From the NCBI GenBank assembly GCA_025024175.1, contig QCXZ01000064.1:10974001-11038000 (forward strand): a stretch of DNA of 64,000 bases, given 5' to 3'. Both the position numbers and the translations under genes were made by a program. Below, in pieces: positions 19,906 through 33,503 of the stretch (the stretch's first letter is position 1; each line of letters starts with the position of its first letter). Origin of the DNA: Rhyzopertha dominica (Eukaryota > Arthropoda > Insecta > Coleoptera > Bostrichidae). Under the pieces are notes generated by a model. That model worked only from the letters and a program-made list of their open reading frames with translations. It did not search any database and was not told the DNA's origin.

Positions 19906-22900
19906 TGTACAACCATATAGGCCTATCAGAAACGTTTGTGTTTAAAAATCCTTGTTTATTACTGCCGACTACTTTTATTTTATTTATGTATGTAAAGAAG
20001 GTGTCCTGACCATAATGTCACCTAATACGTAGTTTTGCTGGAACAGCCTATATAATCGCACAATCAGGGCCGTTAAAAATAGTCCCTGACTGCATGACAC
20101 AACGCGACTCATGTAAACGCACCCGGATAAATTTAGAGTGCATCTCATAACATGACCTGTTTTGACCCGCGAGCAATTTTCGGGAATCGCGGTTCTCATT
20201 TTTTCGCAATCAAGGTACTAAAAACAATTCACGTAACACTTCCGCAAAATCAAGCGACCGAATAACAATAACAAACGAAAACCCGGCAGTTGCGTAAAAA
20301 TAAATTTTTGTGGCGCATTGCAATATATCGATGTTATTTCTGCCGATGGAGATAAGGTAAACAAGTAGTGGCGTTTTAAACTGTTGATGGTAGAGGCATC
20401 TATGCACTTAAGCTTCGTATGGGTAGTTCTTTTGAACTTACGTTTCTGTCACGTATCTTAGAGGAATACGCACACCATAAAAAAAGCCTCTCCATTTGTT
20501 AACTTCATATCCGATAAAATCACTTACACTTATTGCTGATATCCCTTCTTGATTAACGCTACAAAATCTAAAATAGTAAAAAGTGGGACACTGAAAATAC
20601 CATGGTTATTTGCGCAGTGAAAAGCTCGATTTTTCAGAAATATACACGTGTAGTAAACAAATGATTTTCTTAATTGTTCAACCTTAAACCGTAAAATATT
20701 TACATTACATGCAAAAGGTATTATAAATAGGAGTGCTGCACCAGTTTAATGAAAAAGGTTTAATTGTTGCAATAATGGTTGAAATTGAACGCTACATGCC
20801 TCAGTTGTATAATAATGTTTACTATTTCAATTTTTTACAGTTGTGTTTTGTTTTTGTTTAAATTTTGAATTTTTTTAGTAAGGCCACACACACAACTCAT
20901 AGGAGTTTATTGTTTATGTTGTATGATATTATGGTTTACCAAAAAATGTCATACAATATAAAAGTTACAAAATCTGATCCTCTAAATCTAGTTTAATTTT
21001 ATAATTCTTTATTGCCTTTATTTTTTAATACACAAAGGACAGAATAACAATATTTAGAAGAACTGACAGTGAACAATCAGTTGAAAATGTTCTAGATTTT
21101 GTAATATAAATTTACAGTGTTTTATTTTTAAAACCCAAGGGTTTAGGAACATCTATAAATTAACTTTAATTAGATATTTCAAAGATCTGTTTTAACCAGG
21201 TATTCACATAATATACGGAGTAGGCCCGCCCTAAGCTGTTCAGGCAATTGTGCATTACATAAATTCAGAAAACCGAACAGCATTTAATTTAAATAGGGAA
21301 TTGGCGGTTGTTCCAAACCATAAATATCCAACGTTCACTGTGTTAGGCTTGAGATATTTATCTTTAAGAAACTATGAAAATGTTGAAAGATTTTTTTGCT
21401 ATATTGTTGTTTTTAGGTATTTGGTCTGAACAATACGGTGGAACGTTTTTGAAATGATCAGGCTATTGAAAACACTTTAACAAAGTTCACTGGATAGTAA
21501 AGAAGCTTCAGACTAAAAAATGTCATAATAACTTATACGCTTATAATGTTAAGAGAAAAATCGCAAATGGTCTGTAAGCATTTGAGTAAGATGACTAGTA
21601 GCAATTTTTGATAATCCTAAATCAGGTCATTATGTATCGAAGCGCATTCGCTCACGCTTTGCTATCTTTCCACATTTCCGCGTATTCTGTGAAAAATAGT
21701 TTTGAGGAAAACAAGTTTAGTAACTCCAATGGCTAGCGGCGACAGTGACGTCATTTACACAGAAAATGTAGTATTTTTGTATATTCAGGTGAACAAACAA
21801 ACGCTAGTTCTCAACAACAGAACATCGTTATACGTACTTGTGTATTGCACATGTAAAAATAGCGCGAACGTTGTTAAATGAAGAAAGCATCCTTCAGATA
21901 AATTTAATCTAAGAAAGGTTTGGTCAAATACTAGGTTGCATTACCTTTTAGCATAATAATCTACTATCAGCAAAGTAAAAATCAATCAAATCGATCAATT
22001 TGAATATTTGCAATTCTGGTTCTTAATTCTAATGGAGATAAAACGGTGGTTTATACTCTTACTGACATACTTAAATGGCCTTGAACAATTACTAGAAAAG
22101 GCTAGCATCTGCGTCCAAAGGGAAAAAAACTTGAAATTCAATCTTTTCCTCCCCGCAGTTCAAATCTGCGAAGTCAGGTTATGAAGATCAGAGCATTCTT
22201 CTAAAAATATATTCAGTGTCTGAATCACACCAGCCACGAATAACATTGACCTTTGCAATATGTTTTTCCAGCAGATTAATGTAGCGGCAGCAGTACTTCC
22301 ATTAAAGGCAACATATTTTTTTTATGAAAAAAAAGTAAGAAAGTAAGCACTTATTGTGTATTGTACTGTAACATGAAAGCATTTACAATTAATTTACTTA
22401 ACTACTGATGTGCAACAGATTTTCTACACAATTTTGACAGTATTTCTTTCCTCTTCACTATCCCAATTTTTTAACTAGTACTGCAAAAATGTTCCTTAAG
22501 GATACATCAAAAATTGCCTTATTCGTTACCAAAAATCACACTGTTACAAACGGTTCAACTTTGACAACTTTTTATGTGCTACCAGATTGTATTCGTGAAA
22601 GTAGGTTTCGATAGACTAACTAACCCAAAACAAAAAAAAACAGTTGATTGTTCACCTATCTGGATATTATTATGTGTGCATGTAAAATTATTTTCTACTT
22701 TAAACTTATTTTTAGACATAATGAAGAATCCGATCAAAAACAGAAACACGGGTGATAGGGTTAATTTTAAGGCACCTACGTCAGCATAATTTCTACTGTA
22801 CAAGAACCCAGCTTAAATAATACGTCTGTATTGATTTACAGCAATTCATTTATTACAAACTAATTTTATGATTAGATTGAGTTAGCAGTTGACTCACGTC

Positions 22901-25900
22901 ATCGCCTTTATGCAAACTTAATGCCATCAAAGTTGCTGCAACCTTTATGGAAATGTATTTTGAAACTAGCGATTTCTAATCGTCTAGTTGGTAAATGTGA
23001 ATAGTATTTAACTTGCTGTACGAGATTCGCATCTTACTCTTTCTACAGGATTTCTATAAATGATTCTTTGTGCCTCCTTTTTGTAACTGCTGCATACCAA
23101 CAATAAGCACAATACGTGTATACTGTCAACTGTCATATACTTTACTGGAGGTTGCGGATAAAAGTACAGCCACGAAATTGAATGTTTTATAATGATTTTC
23201 AAAAAAATTTCAGGTGTTTTCCTTTCAAAGGTAAATAATAACTACAATTTGCCTGCACGAAGCTACTGCTTACCTTAATATATACAATTACGTCCATCGT
23301 AGCCTCCTTTTGTTGCGATCACCGACATTCAGCCATAGCTCTATAAATCTATTTTCAAAAAATTTGCAGTCAACCTGTCCTTTTACCTATTTTAGTCTTT
23401 GCACGCCTTTTGTAACTAGCATTGTACCACCACAATTTAGCTGTTTCAAGATTAAAAAACTTCCCCGAAAATTATCAGGTATGCGGGTAGTACAACTAAT
23501 GTCACTGCCACTTAACCATAACCTAACTGTGAATAGTACCATTGCGGCAGGCTAAAGAACATCTTTTAGTTCATCCCAGTACAACTTCGCAGGTTTGCTG
23601 TAGTCACAACCTCACTACTACAATACCAGCCTAAAAGTTATACGAAACCGTGTCACTCCACAGCTCCGAAATCTGAGCTTTCTCCAATCTTAAGGCTAAT
23701 TATCCACTTTCCTGAGAGGCGACAAAGCGCCTGGATGCATGTATCATTTATAGAGACTCTGCCGCCTCTTAGGAAAGCGAACACAACTATTGCTTTGACA
23801 AACACTTGTCATCTGTCGATTTTTGAATCATTTGATAAATTTTATTATTAGAAAACGCATTGGAGTATGTACTTGTACTTTCAAACATTATGCTGTTGTA
23901 TTTTGTGGAACAATTAACTTATAAGGTTACAGAAATCAAAAATAATAGTTTTACATATGACTAATACATAATGCTATTTTGTAATGATAGTTTATACAAT
24001 TTATATTATTTGGTCTTATATTCACAGTTTAAATTACAACATTATTACTTAACGACATTGTAGTGATATTTTTCTGCATATTTGAGCAATACCTATGCAA
24101 GGTAATATTATGTCGTAGATATGTACCTCCTATAATGCCACCTAAGAATAACTTTATCATATTATGCACATCGTATTCCTTTTCTGAATGTAGTATTTAC
24201 TCACTACGTAATATCATTAGTTGTACAGCAGCCTTTTAGCTTAGCTCAGTTATGGCTAAGTGGAAGCCTTATACGTTATAACAAAATATTACACCTTTCC
24301 TAAACAATACCTAATCAGTTTCTTTCCATCTCGTAGCTATGTCGATGTTTAATTTTCGAAGCGGATACGAATCGTAGCAAGCTTACCGTTGAGTGCTAAT
24401 TGCAGTTTCACTTTGCCAACCTGAAGCAAAAATTAGTTCGTCGTCCCCATGATTGCCCTTTGTCTCCAGCTCGCTAATTAACGAACGCTTTTAAGAAAAC
24501 TGCTTGGCTGAAGGAAGCAACCAACGGATCTGAAATTTAACAAGCACGCCCCGGACCCGTTTACGTAGAGCACATATTTTCCGCTACGTTTTGTAGCCTG
24601 TTAATAAAACTCGTTAGAACACCCGGGCAATAAATTTTCCACCTAGCCTGTAACTCGGTCATTATTGAGGGGTAAAAGGAAAGAGTTTTAATTAAACTAG
24701 TTTGTTTCTGCTTACAATATTTAGATTGAGTTCTGCGAAGAAAGAACAGAAATAGGTATGTATGTCGGTCAGAGGCAGATTTTCCTGGAAAACTCACGTT
24801 AGTAGTATGAGATTCCGAAACAAATGGAACAGATAAATAAACTGTTTGTGCTAATGAAAAGATTTAGGTAGTACCTAAAATTTTTGCCCAGGTCAAGCAC
24901 TGTTATTTTGATGAAATGAAAAAATCTAACTTTCACAACTACATGAAGTAAGTATTTCAATTATATTCCGTTTTCAATTCAAAACAATATTCATGTGGTT
25001 ATATTTCTATTTGTTGTATAACATTCATTGTATGGTATATAGGGAGAATTTGAAACCGTTCTCCATCCTTGCAAATGAATCACATTACATGGCCTGTATC
25101 GTCTACTATTGGTGGAGGTTGTACTGTATTGTACAGTACTGCACTGCGTCATTCCTAAAGTAACGCCCTTAGTTTGAATCATTTTCACCTACAGGCATTC
25201 CAGTACAAAGGAAGCAGCAAGGTAAGTCTCTCGTTTCGAATTTGGTTCCCTCTCGACGTGGTATCACGTGTTAAGCCCTTGTGGCCTGTGCATGTCCTGA
25301 AGTAATCACTTATAAAAGCGGGCGAAACGCCCATCCCATTTAAAAAAAACCGACGCACTTTAAAGCAAAAGGACCAAAATTTCTATTACTCAATAAAGGT
25401 TCTCTCCACCATGTTTTCATCATAACATACACTAATGTATTTATTACATCCAATACACACAATATATTTATTCCATAGCATTTTTTATTTCAAAAATTGG
25501 TTATTAAACAACTATAAATATAATTAAAATAGCTTATAAAAATCTAATAAGCTAAAAATATATCGAACATAAAGTTGTAAATATCTATAACCATATTTCA
25601 ATTTATTCCGCCCAAATGTTATTGTCAAGCGCATGGTCCAATATTGGACCACGGTGTATGTAATTTAATGCAGTAATTTGACATGTAGCAAGCGAACTAA
25701 CTATTGAATCTCAGAAGATAGGTCAAAAATTATATTTAATTTGCTCCGTTCAACTACAGCAAAAATATATGTAATTTTTTAATTTTATTTATCACAATGG
25801 GTACGAGTAGGGGCGGTTTGAGATGAAGGCAAATATATGTATTCGCTTACTTTCATGCGTTATCACTCGGCCACTAAGTCAAGACGCTACAAAATCACCT

Positions 25901-26040
25901 TTTTTTCATTTTTTACATTTAAATATGACTATATATTGTACGGTACTTTGTAAGTACTTTGCATTGGCATTTTGGTTAGAAATGTACAAGTATCTTTGTA
26001 TACGTGTGACTGTTCGTAATCTCATTCTCAACAGTTTATA
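19906..26040. other. non-coding, no feature supported
   Basis: AT-rich sequence. All open frames here are short, without recognisable domains or codon structure. A degenerate hammerhead-like string (CTGAAGT ... GGGCGAAACGCCC) occurs near 25290-25335, with a strong GGGC/GCCC mini-hairpin, but the core adenine is wrong. Confidence 0.4.
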
Positions 26041-26043
26041 AGG

Positions 26044-26068
26044 TCAGGTCAGGTCAGGTCAGGTCAGG
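26044..26068 (+). repeat. (TCAGG)5 telomere-like array
   Basis: Five perfect TCAGG units preceded by AGG, ending at an N. TCAGG is the telomeric repeat of many beetles, derived from the general insect TTAGG. At five copies it may equally be an ordinary pentanucleotide microsatellite. Confidence 0.7.
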
Positions 26069-26227
26069 CAAGNTTTTACAAATAAGATGAATATAGTTGA
26101 CGTATTAGTAATACACAAAACGTACTTTTTCATCTTCTGTAGCACGACAAAATAAATGAAGCACTGTAATTATGCAAAGGATGTACCAAAATACGTTACG
26201 CTTATTGTGTTAGGTTTAAAAAAAGTT

Positions 26228-26300
26228 AAAATAAAAAAAAAATTTAATTACGTTTCCATGGTTTTATTTCCGTCTTCTTCAGATATCGAAAGTGTCCAGC
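26228..26300 (-). ncRNA. decayed hammerhead-like motif
   Basis: The minus strand carries GTGTC...GACAC, then CTGAAGA followed by AGACGG, an AT loop, CCATG and GAAACG. The two core boxes are present, but stem II has lost about two pairs. Likely a fossil of the same broad class as the other CTGANGA/GAAA motifs in the window. Confidence 0.3.
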
Positions 26301-29045
26301 AATAGACACATCCACGTGTGTGGCGGGTGGAAGACTAGTTTTTCATTTCATTCCGATGACAGTCAAATTCCAATTTATTCCTAAACATATCTTCACCAAC
26401 TAAACACAACATTGGTATGCTGCGCACATTTTAATTGTCATTGTTTAAAGAGTTCGGTCCTGCGCTAGTTAAAATTGTAGTTAACTCTTTTCTTTTAAAT
26501 TATTGGCACCGAGTAAGCAAACTTGGCCGCTTCTTTAATGGGATTGCACAGAAAGGACCTAATGGAAGTTTTCCTTTTGGGATATTACAGTATTTTGGTG
26601 CATGGTTTACAAAAGGTTTCATTTTAATGTATAACAGCATTCCACTACACAGTTATTACCTATTCTTTAGTCAAGCTTTTCTCGAGAATCCTCATGCCTA
26701 AGTAAAAGTTTATCTTTGAACGCTGTCACTGTGGGATCTCTGTGCAGTTTATGGAAGGAAATTCTTCCGTTTCAACAAACTCGTAGCTTTGGGTTCATTA
26801 CGGCACGCTCCTTTGAATGCCCATATGCCATGCGGAGTGGAAAGCTCTTTACAGACTGAAGCCGTATGCGGATGAGGTTCAGAAAATCGCAATTCCTATG
26901 TATAGTTAGCGGAGTTTTTCACAAAGCATTTTCCATACATCCTTCCGGAACGAACGAGGATTACTGATGAGCGGAACAAAACCTTGCTCATTACGTTCAC
27001 TGTGATTTCACTATTATTTAATGATTTAAATTCCAGGATTCCTAGGTAGTACAGCTAGCTACAAAGGCGTAGATGGGGAAAAAAAATCTCACTGCGGTTT
27101 TTTGAAGTAGCAATGATGTGAAAACACCTTTCGACCAGTTGGATGCAACTTGTGCCGAAAAGTGGGTGGTTTTTAAAATGATTCGTGGTACGCCAGCTGA
27201 AGAACAAAAAGCTGTAGTTAATTTCAAGTACCTAGTTACTTATCATAATTAAAATAATAATAGCATTTTTGACAGAAGTCATGTTTATTCGTTAGACACA
27301 ATACCTCGATTGCTTAATCAGCGTAGCAAGTGGCTCCAAAAATACAGGGAATACAGTCTTTTTTTTTCAACCTTTTTTTATAAGAATAAAAGACCGCTTC
27401 TTGATGTCTCGTGTTTATCTTTTCAATTTATTCAATTTTAAATCTCACCAAAACTTATCGAAAACTTTCCGACTCATTCTAGACATCTGTTGGAATTGAA
27501 ACCTACCTTGATTACCTTAGGCTTTTATGGATAACATTGTTCAAAACGTTCGATTTTTTCTTCGTCGAAAATAAAACACGAATACGTCTTCATCAGATGC
27601 CGATATAGTTGCAAGCTAGTTTATAGCTGCACAAAAGAACCCAAAAAACACAATTTTCATGAAATGGATTACACGAAACTGGTTGTTTGAGATTGGTTAC
27701 ACGAAGTCCGAGATGCCTAAAGTTGCAACGCGCGTTTTTAAGTCGCATTGGCATTTGTTGGTCATTTTCTATGCTTGTTTGTTAATAAAGTGGGATATAT
27801 GGACATGAATTTCTAAGCACACTTGTTAAATCTAGCTCTGCAGATCTGTAAACCCACTACTATATACAAATGAAGGGCAAGCGACGCGTTCCCGAAGTAA
27901 AAGCGAAGTAAAAGTTCTTGCTCTTTACATATTTTTGTTAGCGTTACTGAACTAGTGGTGTAAACATTAGATCCTTACTGCTATATTGGCCAAAGTGTAT
28001 GTATTAAGAACTTGCAGGAGAGCCTGTTTTGCTCAAAGATAAATTCTTTTCGGCGGTTTTTTTAATGGATATTTGACTTGCAGTCGTCATTTATATCATT
28101 AAAGCGTCTGTGCAGCTTATGGTGCAACATAAATTACGTTTTCTGATCTTTAAACTTAGTATAAAAGCATGCCGCAAATTTAGTCTTAAATGAAGCGAAG
28201 CAGCCAGGAACAAGGAAAATCGTTTACATTTCTAGGGTAATCGAAAAATACCTCTCTTATAAATACCAAAAAACATCAGTTCAGACTGTAGTCTTTTCAG
28301 TCACCGAAAGAAACGACATGCAACTGTCAGGTTTAATAGATTTTTACATAACGCTATGAAATAACTTTTTCAGCAGGAAGTCACATTTGACAGTTCATGT
28401 AAAAGCGCTTGGAAAACTTCCAAAAAGAAAACGCTCTCTGATATTTTTTTTACCAACAAACACGTTTCAACCTTCAGAAATGTAATAACAGATGCATATA
28501 CATTATAGCAAAACTAATAATCAGGACGCCTTGTATAACTTTGTGTTACAGTCGATCTTAAAATATCTGGGCTAACTCGAAAATAAACCGCATTCTATTC
28601 TTGTACGGGGCCATAAATAAACCATGCATCCTCTTTGAAACTGGATTGTATTAGGACGTGTCGGGATCGCTAATGTTAATGAATTATGAGGGCGTACATG
28701 CCACAACAGATCGAACTTTATGGTTGAAAGCTGGGGTTTGCAACGCGTGCAGTCTCGCAATATGATATGCCCTTTGCAGCTACTTTAACAGATATTTTGT
28801 GAAATATAAGCATCAAATACGTGGTATCGTCAAGATCAATTGTTTGGCCTTCCAATATCACTGTTTACTATGCACTCTTCTGTCGTATGTTTGAACCAGT
28901 AGTGGTAATAATATGGGTCCAGTCTCTGAATGGTGTTTGTTCTTAGGTTCCTTTAACAGATATTTAGCAAAATCATTGCTTCAAGCTTGGTACACAAATA
29001 TATAAATAGTACACATTGTTTAGCTGTAAGCAAGTTCAATAATAT
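26301..29045. other. non-coding, no feature supported
   Basis: No recognisable gene. The frame at 26435-26701 is a chance plus-strand frame without domains. CTGATGAAGACG on the minus strand near 27590 is another hammerhead-like fragment, but no GAAA lies in place. Confidence 0.4.
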
Positions 29046-29049
29046 TTAA

Positions 29050-29960
29050 GAGGGGCGTTTACCTAGAGCGAATTAGGTCATTTTAAGCACCTATCGTTTT
29101 ACATTTTACCGAGTTATTCGAAACTTTTTTGAAGTGAAATTTCGACATGGCAATGACAAAAGATGTAGCTACAACGTAGAGTTCGAGCTTTTTCTGAATT
29201 TGGTACGGTAATGTAAATATTTGTTGTTATATTTTGCTTAAAAATGCGTATTTTAGGCGAGCTATTTCTCCAAAACTAAGGCACATAAACAAAACATTCG
29301 AACTCCAGGTTGTAGCTACATATTTCTTTGTACACTACCAAAAACATGAGCACGATAAATGAGTAAAAACATTCAAAAAATCTAAAACCGCAAACCCTTT
29401 CGCACGAGTCCGTCGCGAGAGCAGAATACGAATGCCCATCCCCACCAGGTCCGTCGCGTGGTATCCAGTAAAAAAGTGAAGCTAAGATACAATCCTGTCG
29501 GGAATGATCGAGCGGTATACGATCTATTCCGATATGACTGGATTTCTAAGATTGTATGTCTAAATACACGTGACAGTTTAATGTTAAAAGCTCTTTCGCA
29601 TTAATTTACTGTCTGCCAAAGCAATAGGGAGGCGGAAGGAGAATTATTATAAAAGTTTCTCCAAAAATCATAGTCGACATGCATGTAGAAGGAAATGTTA
29701 TATAGTTCATATTTACAGAAATAAATGGGTTATTCTATATTTTGAATAACCTGGTATAATATGATAGTAAGTTACTAATATCATGCTTACTTTTTTATGC
29801 ACACCCTGCAATCAGCAATTTTGCGAATATTAGTTTAGCCCGTCTGTTGCTCGTACGATCTTTGCGTGATTTTGGCTACCCTCTTACATCCCATGTCCCG
29901 CAGGTAATATGGGTTGCATAGTTTACATTTCTGCCCGATCGCTCCAAGTAAATGCCCCTC
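29050..29960. mobile_element. TTAA-flanked MITE, copy 1 (911 bp)
   Basis: GAGGGGCGTTTACC at 29050 is matched at the other end by an imperfect complement ending GCCCCTC at 29960, with about 22 bp of terminal inverted repeat. TTAA lies directly outside both ends (29046-29049, 29961-29964), the piggyBac-type target duplication. It has an internal inverted repeat starting GTAGCTACAACGT near 29165, with its partner near 29300. It is non-coding and shares almost its full length with the copy at 48056-48947. Confidence 0.85.
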
Positions 29961-29964
29961 TTAA

Positions 29965-32900
29965 TGNAATTTTAANGAATATTATTTATATAATAGCTGT
30001 TGTANACTTTTTATTTGTACCAATATCTAAGATTCTTGTGTATGCATGTTTATAAATTCACATTTTTGTATAATTAAAACCTTTTCGATAAAGAAAAACT
30101 TAGTTGGAAGATATTAAGTCAGAATTGCGTCTTCAGCCTGCGCCGAGTTTCGGAAGAACACTCCAAAAGTTTGTTTCATTGNGGTGTAAAACNAATCCTT
30201 TTGTTCTCCTTCTATAACTTGTGCACTACNCTACTGCACAAGTTGGTATTGCACAAATGATGACAAAGTACTACCTGCCAATAGTATTGCAACTCAAAAT
30301 CGCACGGAAACCCACCAGTTAATAATAATGTTCGTCAAAGAAAAACATCACTTTTCGTTTTGCGACCAAGGTGACGTCACGCCCAGTAGATGCACAAAAT
30401 CTGTCACTTGGCATACAATATTATTCCCGCCTTATAACACCTGGGTCGCTTTGTTACCTTGCTTCATCGCTTTACGAATCCTCGCGCTTTTGTATGAGAG
30501 CCTCCTCCTCTCTTCTTTGGCTCATCATTGACAGACAGCCTGGTGTATACATCGGCCGTGATTCTCAGGTAAAAAAACTCAGAAGTAGTTACCTACCTGG
30601 ATTTGTAACAACTTGCTTCACTGGAAATTTACATGTGGCAGCTAGCAAACGTAATTTTAACAGGACTAACGCTAGCAGCTTTTCGTGAAAAACCATTATC
30701 AATCCGATTGATCAGGTCCCTATTGTTTTCAAACTTCGGCCGTCGTCAAAGACCATATATAAGCACATAATTTAGCATTACAATTTGTAGCTTTTTAACC
30801 ACGTAGCGGGATCTAAGGCTTTCTCGATAGCAGAGCGAAAGATATGTAACTGTAAACCAAAGTAATTTAGTTTTATGCAAGACAGGCAAACATTTTTTTA
30901 AATACTGTGTAAAAAAGATCATAAAGCCCAAATTTTTTTCTTGGTTCCTAGACGAACCTATGAAAATTAAACCTTCTAGACGGTTAGTTACGCTTTCTAT
31001 TTTGACTATCTGTAACCGAGGCTCCTTTGCGTGTTCTCCAGTGCTGTGACTCATATATTTAATATTAGAAATATTCTGAAAACGTAAAAAATGTACAAAT
31101 TCATGAAAGCTATATAAAATCCAAAAACAGAAAATTGCGATTTCTTGTTTCGCAACGGTCCTTACATTACCGGCTGATGGGTCGCACGGTACTGCATGAA
31201 TTGCATAATTACCAAGTTTAATATCTTTAAATCCGTACTGTGCAGATAATCATCCTAGTAACGTTTACTATTGTAACTACAGCTACTTTGAGTTTTAATG
31301 AATTTTATTTTTGTACAAACAGTGCACTTTAATGTGAAGATATTGTAACAAATATAATCACCTCCACAGCACTAAAGGCTGCTGATCTTTATTTTCGTCC
31401 CGAATAAACCGAGTCCTGTCAAATAGTCAGACACTTGTACTTCAATTTGGCTGCTACCTCAAACGCAAATAATTTTATCTTTTCCGGTTTGCTGTTATTT
31501 GCTATATTGTTCAATATCTTCTTTAGAAGTTACGTTAGAAGTTAGTTAAAGTTACTTGAACAAAGTTTGGAGATAGTTCATATAAAACTAATAAGCTAAC
31601 CTAAAAATTAATACTAATAGTATTTTGTATATTGACAAGGCGCAACTGCACTGTACTGGTAATTGAGCTATCAGGCTCTCTCCGTCTGTGTTTTCTTTTT
31701 GCTATAGGTTAGGTGACCCGGAAAGAGCCTTGCGGAAGGCTTAACAAGAATTTTAAAATGAAACCCGATACGCTTTCCGATCTGTCAGTTTCTGGTATCG
31801 CGGAAATGAGTTTTAAGAGTTTGGATGACATCCAAATCAATCAGGCTCCATTGGGAGCTGCACTTAGTGCATCGTAAATTTAGTAGAGGTCGTAGTTACG
31901 TCAGGAAATTGGAATCAGACAGCGATATATCCAAGTTGCCCGAATTGACTGTATATGCAATTATGCGCTAACCGTAACTTCGTTGTTACCACGTAGAATT
32001 AATGCATTGATCATCCTCCGCACAGCGAAGGGAACAAATGGTTCAGGCATGGATTCGCGATCCCACCCACACACACACAAATAGCTAATCTCACCATTAC
32101 TTGGTTTCCTTTAATTATTGATCGACAATTGAGTTAGGTAACTAGTAACTTCGCGTTTCTTAATGAAACGCTGAACGTTCACCTACGTTTATTTCCGGTA
32201 CGATGAAAATTAGATAACATTCTACATTTTCCCAGGGACACCTTTCTAGCATTGTGCAAGGGGATGACTACGGGACTCTAAAAAGTAGTCCAGTGTTATT
32301 AACCTGAAAGCAGATACCCCATTCAACTGCAAAAATTTCATAATTTAGCAGCAGTAAACGACTCTATAATCACCAACAGCAGTTAGTAATAAGTAAAATG
32401 TTTTTGTACAACTTCCTGTGCTATTTCCGATTATTTACCTTACTTCGTTTTAGAACACTATGTTATATTTACTGGATGCCAGGCAAAAACGCGTCGGTAC
32501 TACAGCGGCCCATCCACTATCGAGCAGAAATATTGCATATCTACCTCTAGAAAAAGACTCCCTGAAATTCGTTTCTTTAAGTCGCGTGTGGTTCTTGAGA
32601 AATACCCGTTTCAATTTGGGACTACTTTAAAACGCGAAGTGTTTTTCTCCGTCGCATACTCCTTACCGTCCGATCATCCTAGGCGAATGTGTTTTCAGGC
32701 AGATTTGGGTATCTTTTTTTAATCGAGCGATTTTTCTACTTGATTAGGCCGTGTTACTGCTCACCTGGATGACTTTAGACATTTTGTAAATGAAAACTTA
32801 GTTTGGTGGATATAGGAGGCATGGGACAAAAATAACATTTTCGGGATATTTTTTTAGTTAACACCTTTGTGGTCATATTGCTGTTCTTGATACTTAATAT

Positions 32901-33460
32901 ACTACTTATTTTTTAATATTAATCTTTGACACCTCTATAATACTGCGTAAGCGGGCTTATTTTGTGGTAAAGATTTTGACTAAACGGTTCTGACTGAGGT
33001 ACGAAGGAATCAGTGAAAAATATATAGGGTAAAACAGCAAGGTTGGTGTATATAAGCGCAGTTTGCCCATGACAGAGAACTCGCGTGCCATGAAGCTAAA
33101 ATAACTTTGCAGGATAAGTTAGGTACCACTTGACCAGCAGTGCCGTATAGTATACGGCTCATTTCATGTGATGATATGCCGAAAAAACCCTTTGTATGTG
33201 TTGAAAACATTAGTAGTAGAGGATTAAACTACTCATGTTTTTTCGACTATAACTTTTTGTTGGAATGCTACTGATGGATATAGCTAAGTTTCGCCGTGGC
33301 CCTTCCATTAAAGATTATGTCTTTGTACCATCATTGTAAAGTACTTTTGCGTGTAGTCCATAAAATCTAGTTTATATGAGTCAAGTCTCAGTGCTTCTGC
33401 ACTTGCGTAATTTTGCTTTACTGGGCTTAAATAAGCAATAACAACAACGGAGATGGAAGG
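29965..33460. other. non-coding, no gene supported
   Basis: Several N positions near 29967-30230. The frames at 30328-30688 and 30746-31054 have no recognisable domain. A 39-codon frame starting MKPDTLSDLSVSGI at about 31758 is faintly like the end of hAT or ZMYM proteins but too short to support. Confidence 0.35.
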
Positions 33461-33464
33461 ACCT

Positions 33465-33495
33465 CTGAAGAAGCTTGCCACTCGTGCTAGCGAAA
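33465..33495 (+). ncRNA. hammerhead-like motif, Penelope-type fossil
   Basis: CTGAAGA at 33465-33471, a stem II (GCTTGC...GCTAGC with one T-T mismatch) and GAAA at 33492-33495, followed by CGTTAGG. No complementary stem I is visible, so self-cleavage is unlikely. The setting resembles the ribozyme strings left by Penelope-like elements. Confidence 0.4.
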
Positions 33496-33503
33496 CGTTA
33501 GGA

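Noticed and set aside
25290..25335. CTGAAGT...GGGCGAAACGCCC string
   Set aside because: The core CTGANGA box is wrong at its last base and the strong hairpin encloses GAAAC instead of preceding it.
30371..30688. 105-codon plus-strand ORF
   Set aside because: No domain; overlapping frame equally open.
30720..30770. TTGACGACGG...GAAAAC hammerhead-like string on the minus strand
   Set aside because: No stem II pairing between the boxes and a changed first core base.
31758..31876. 39-codon frame (MKPDTLSDLSVSGI...) as a transposase tail
   Set aside because: Too short; similarity to hAT or ZMYM ends is faint.
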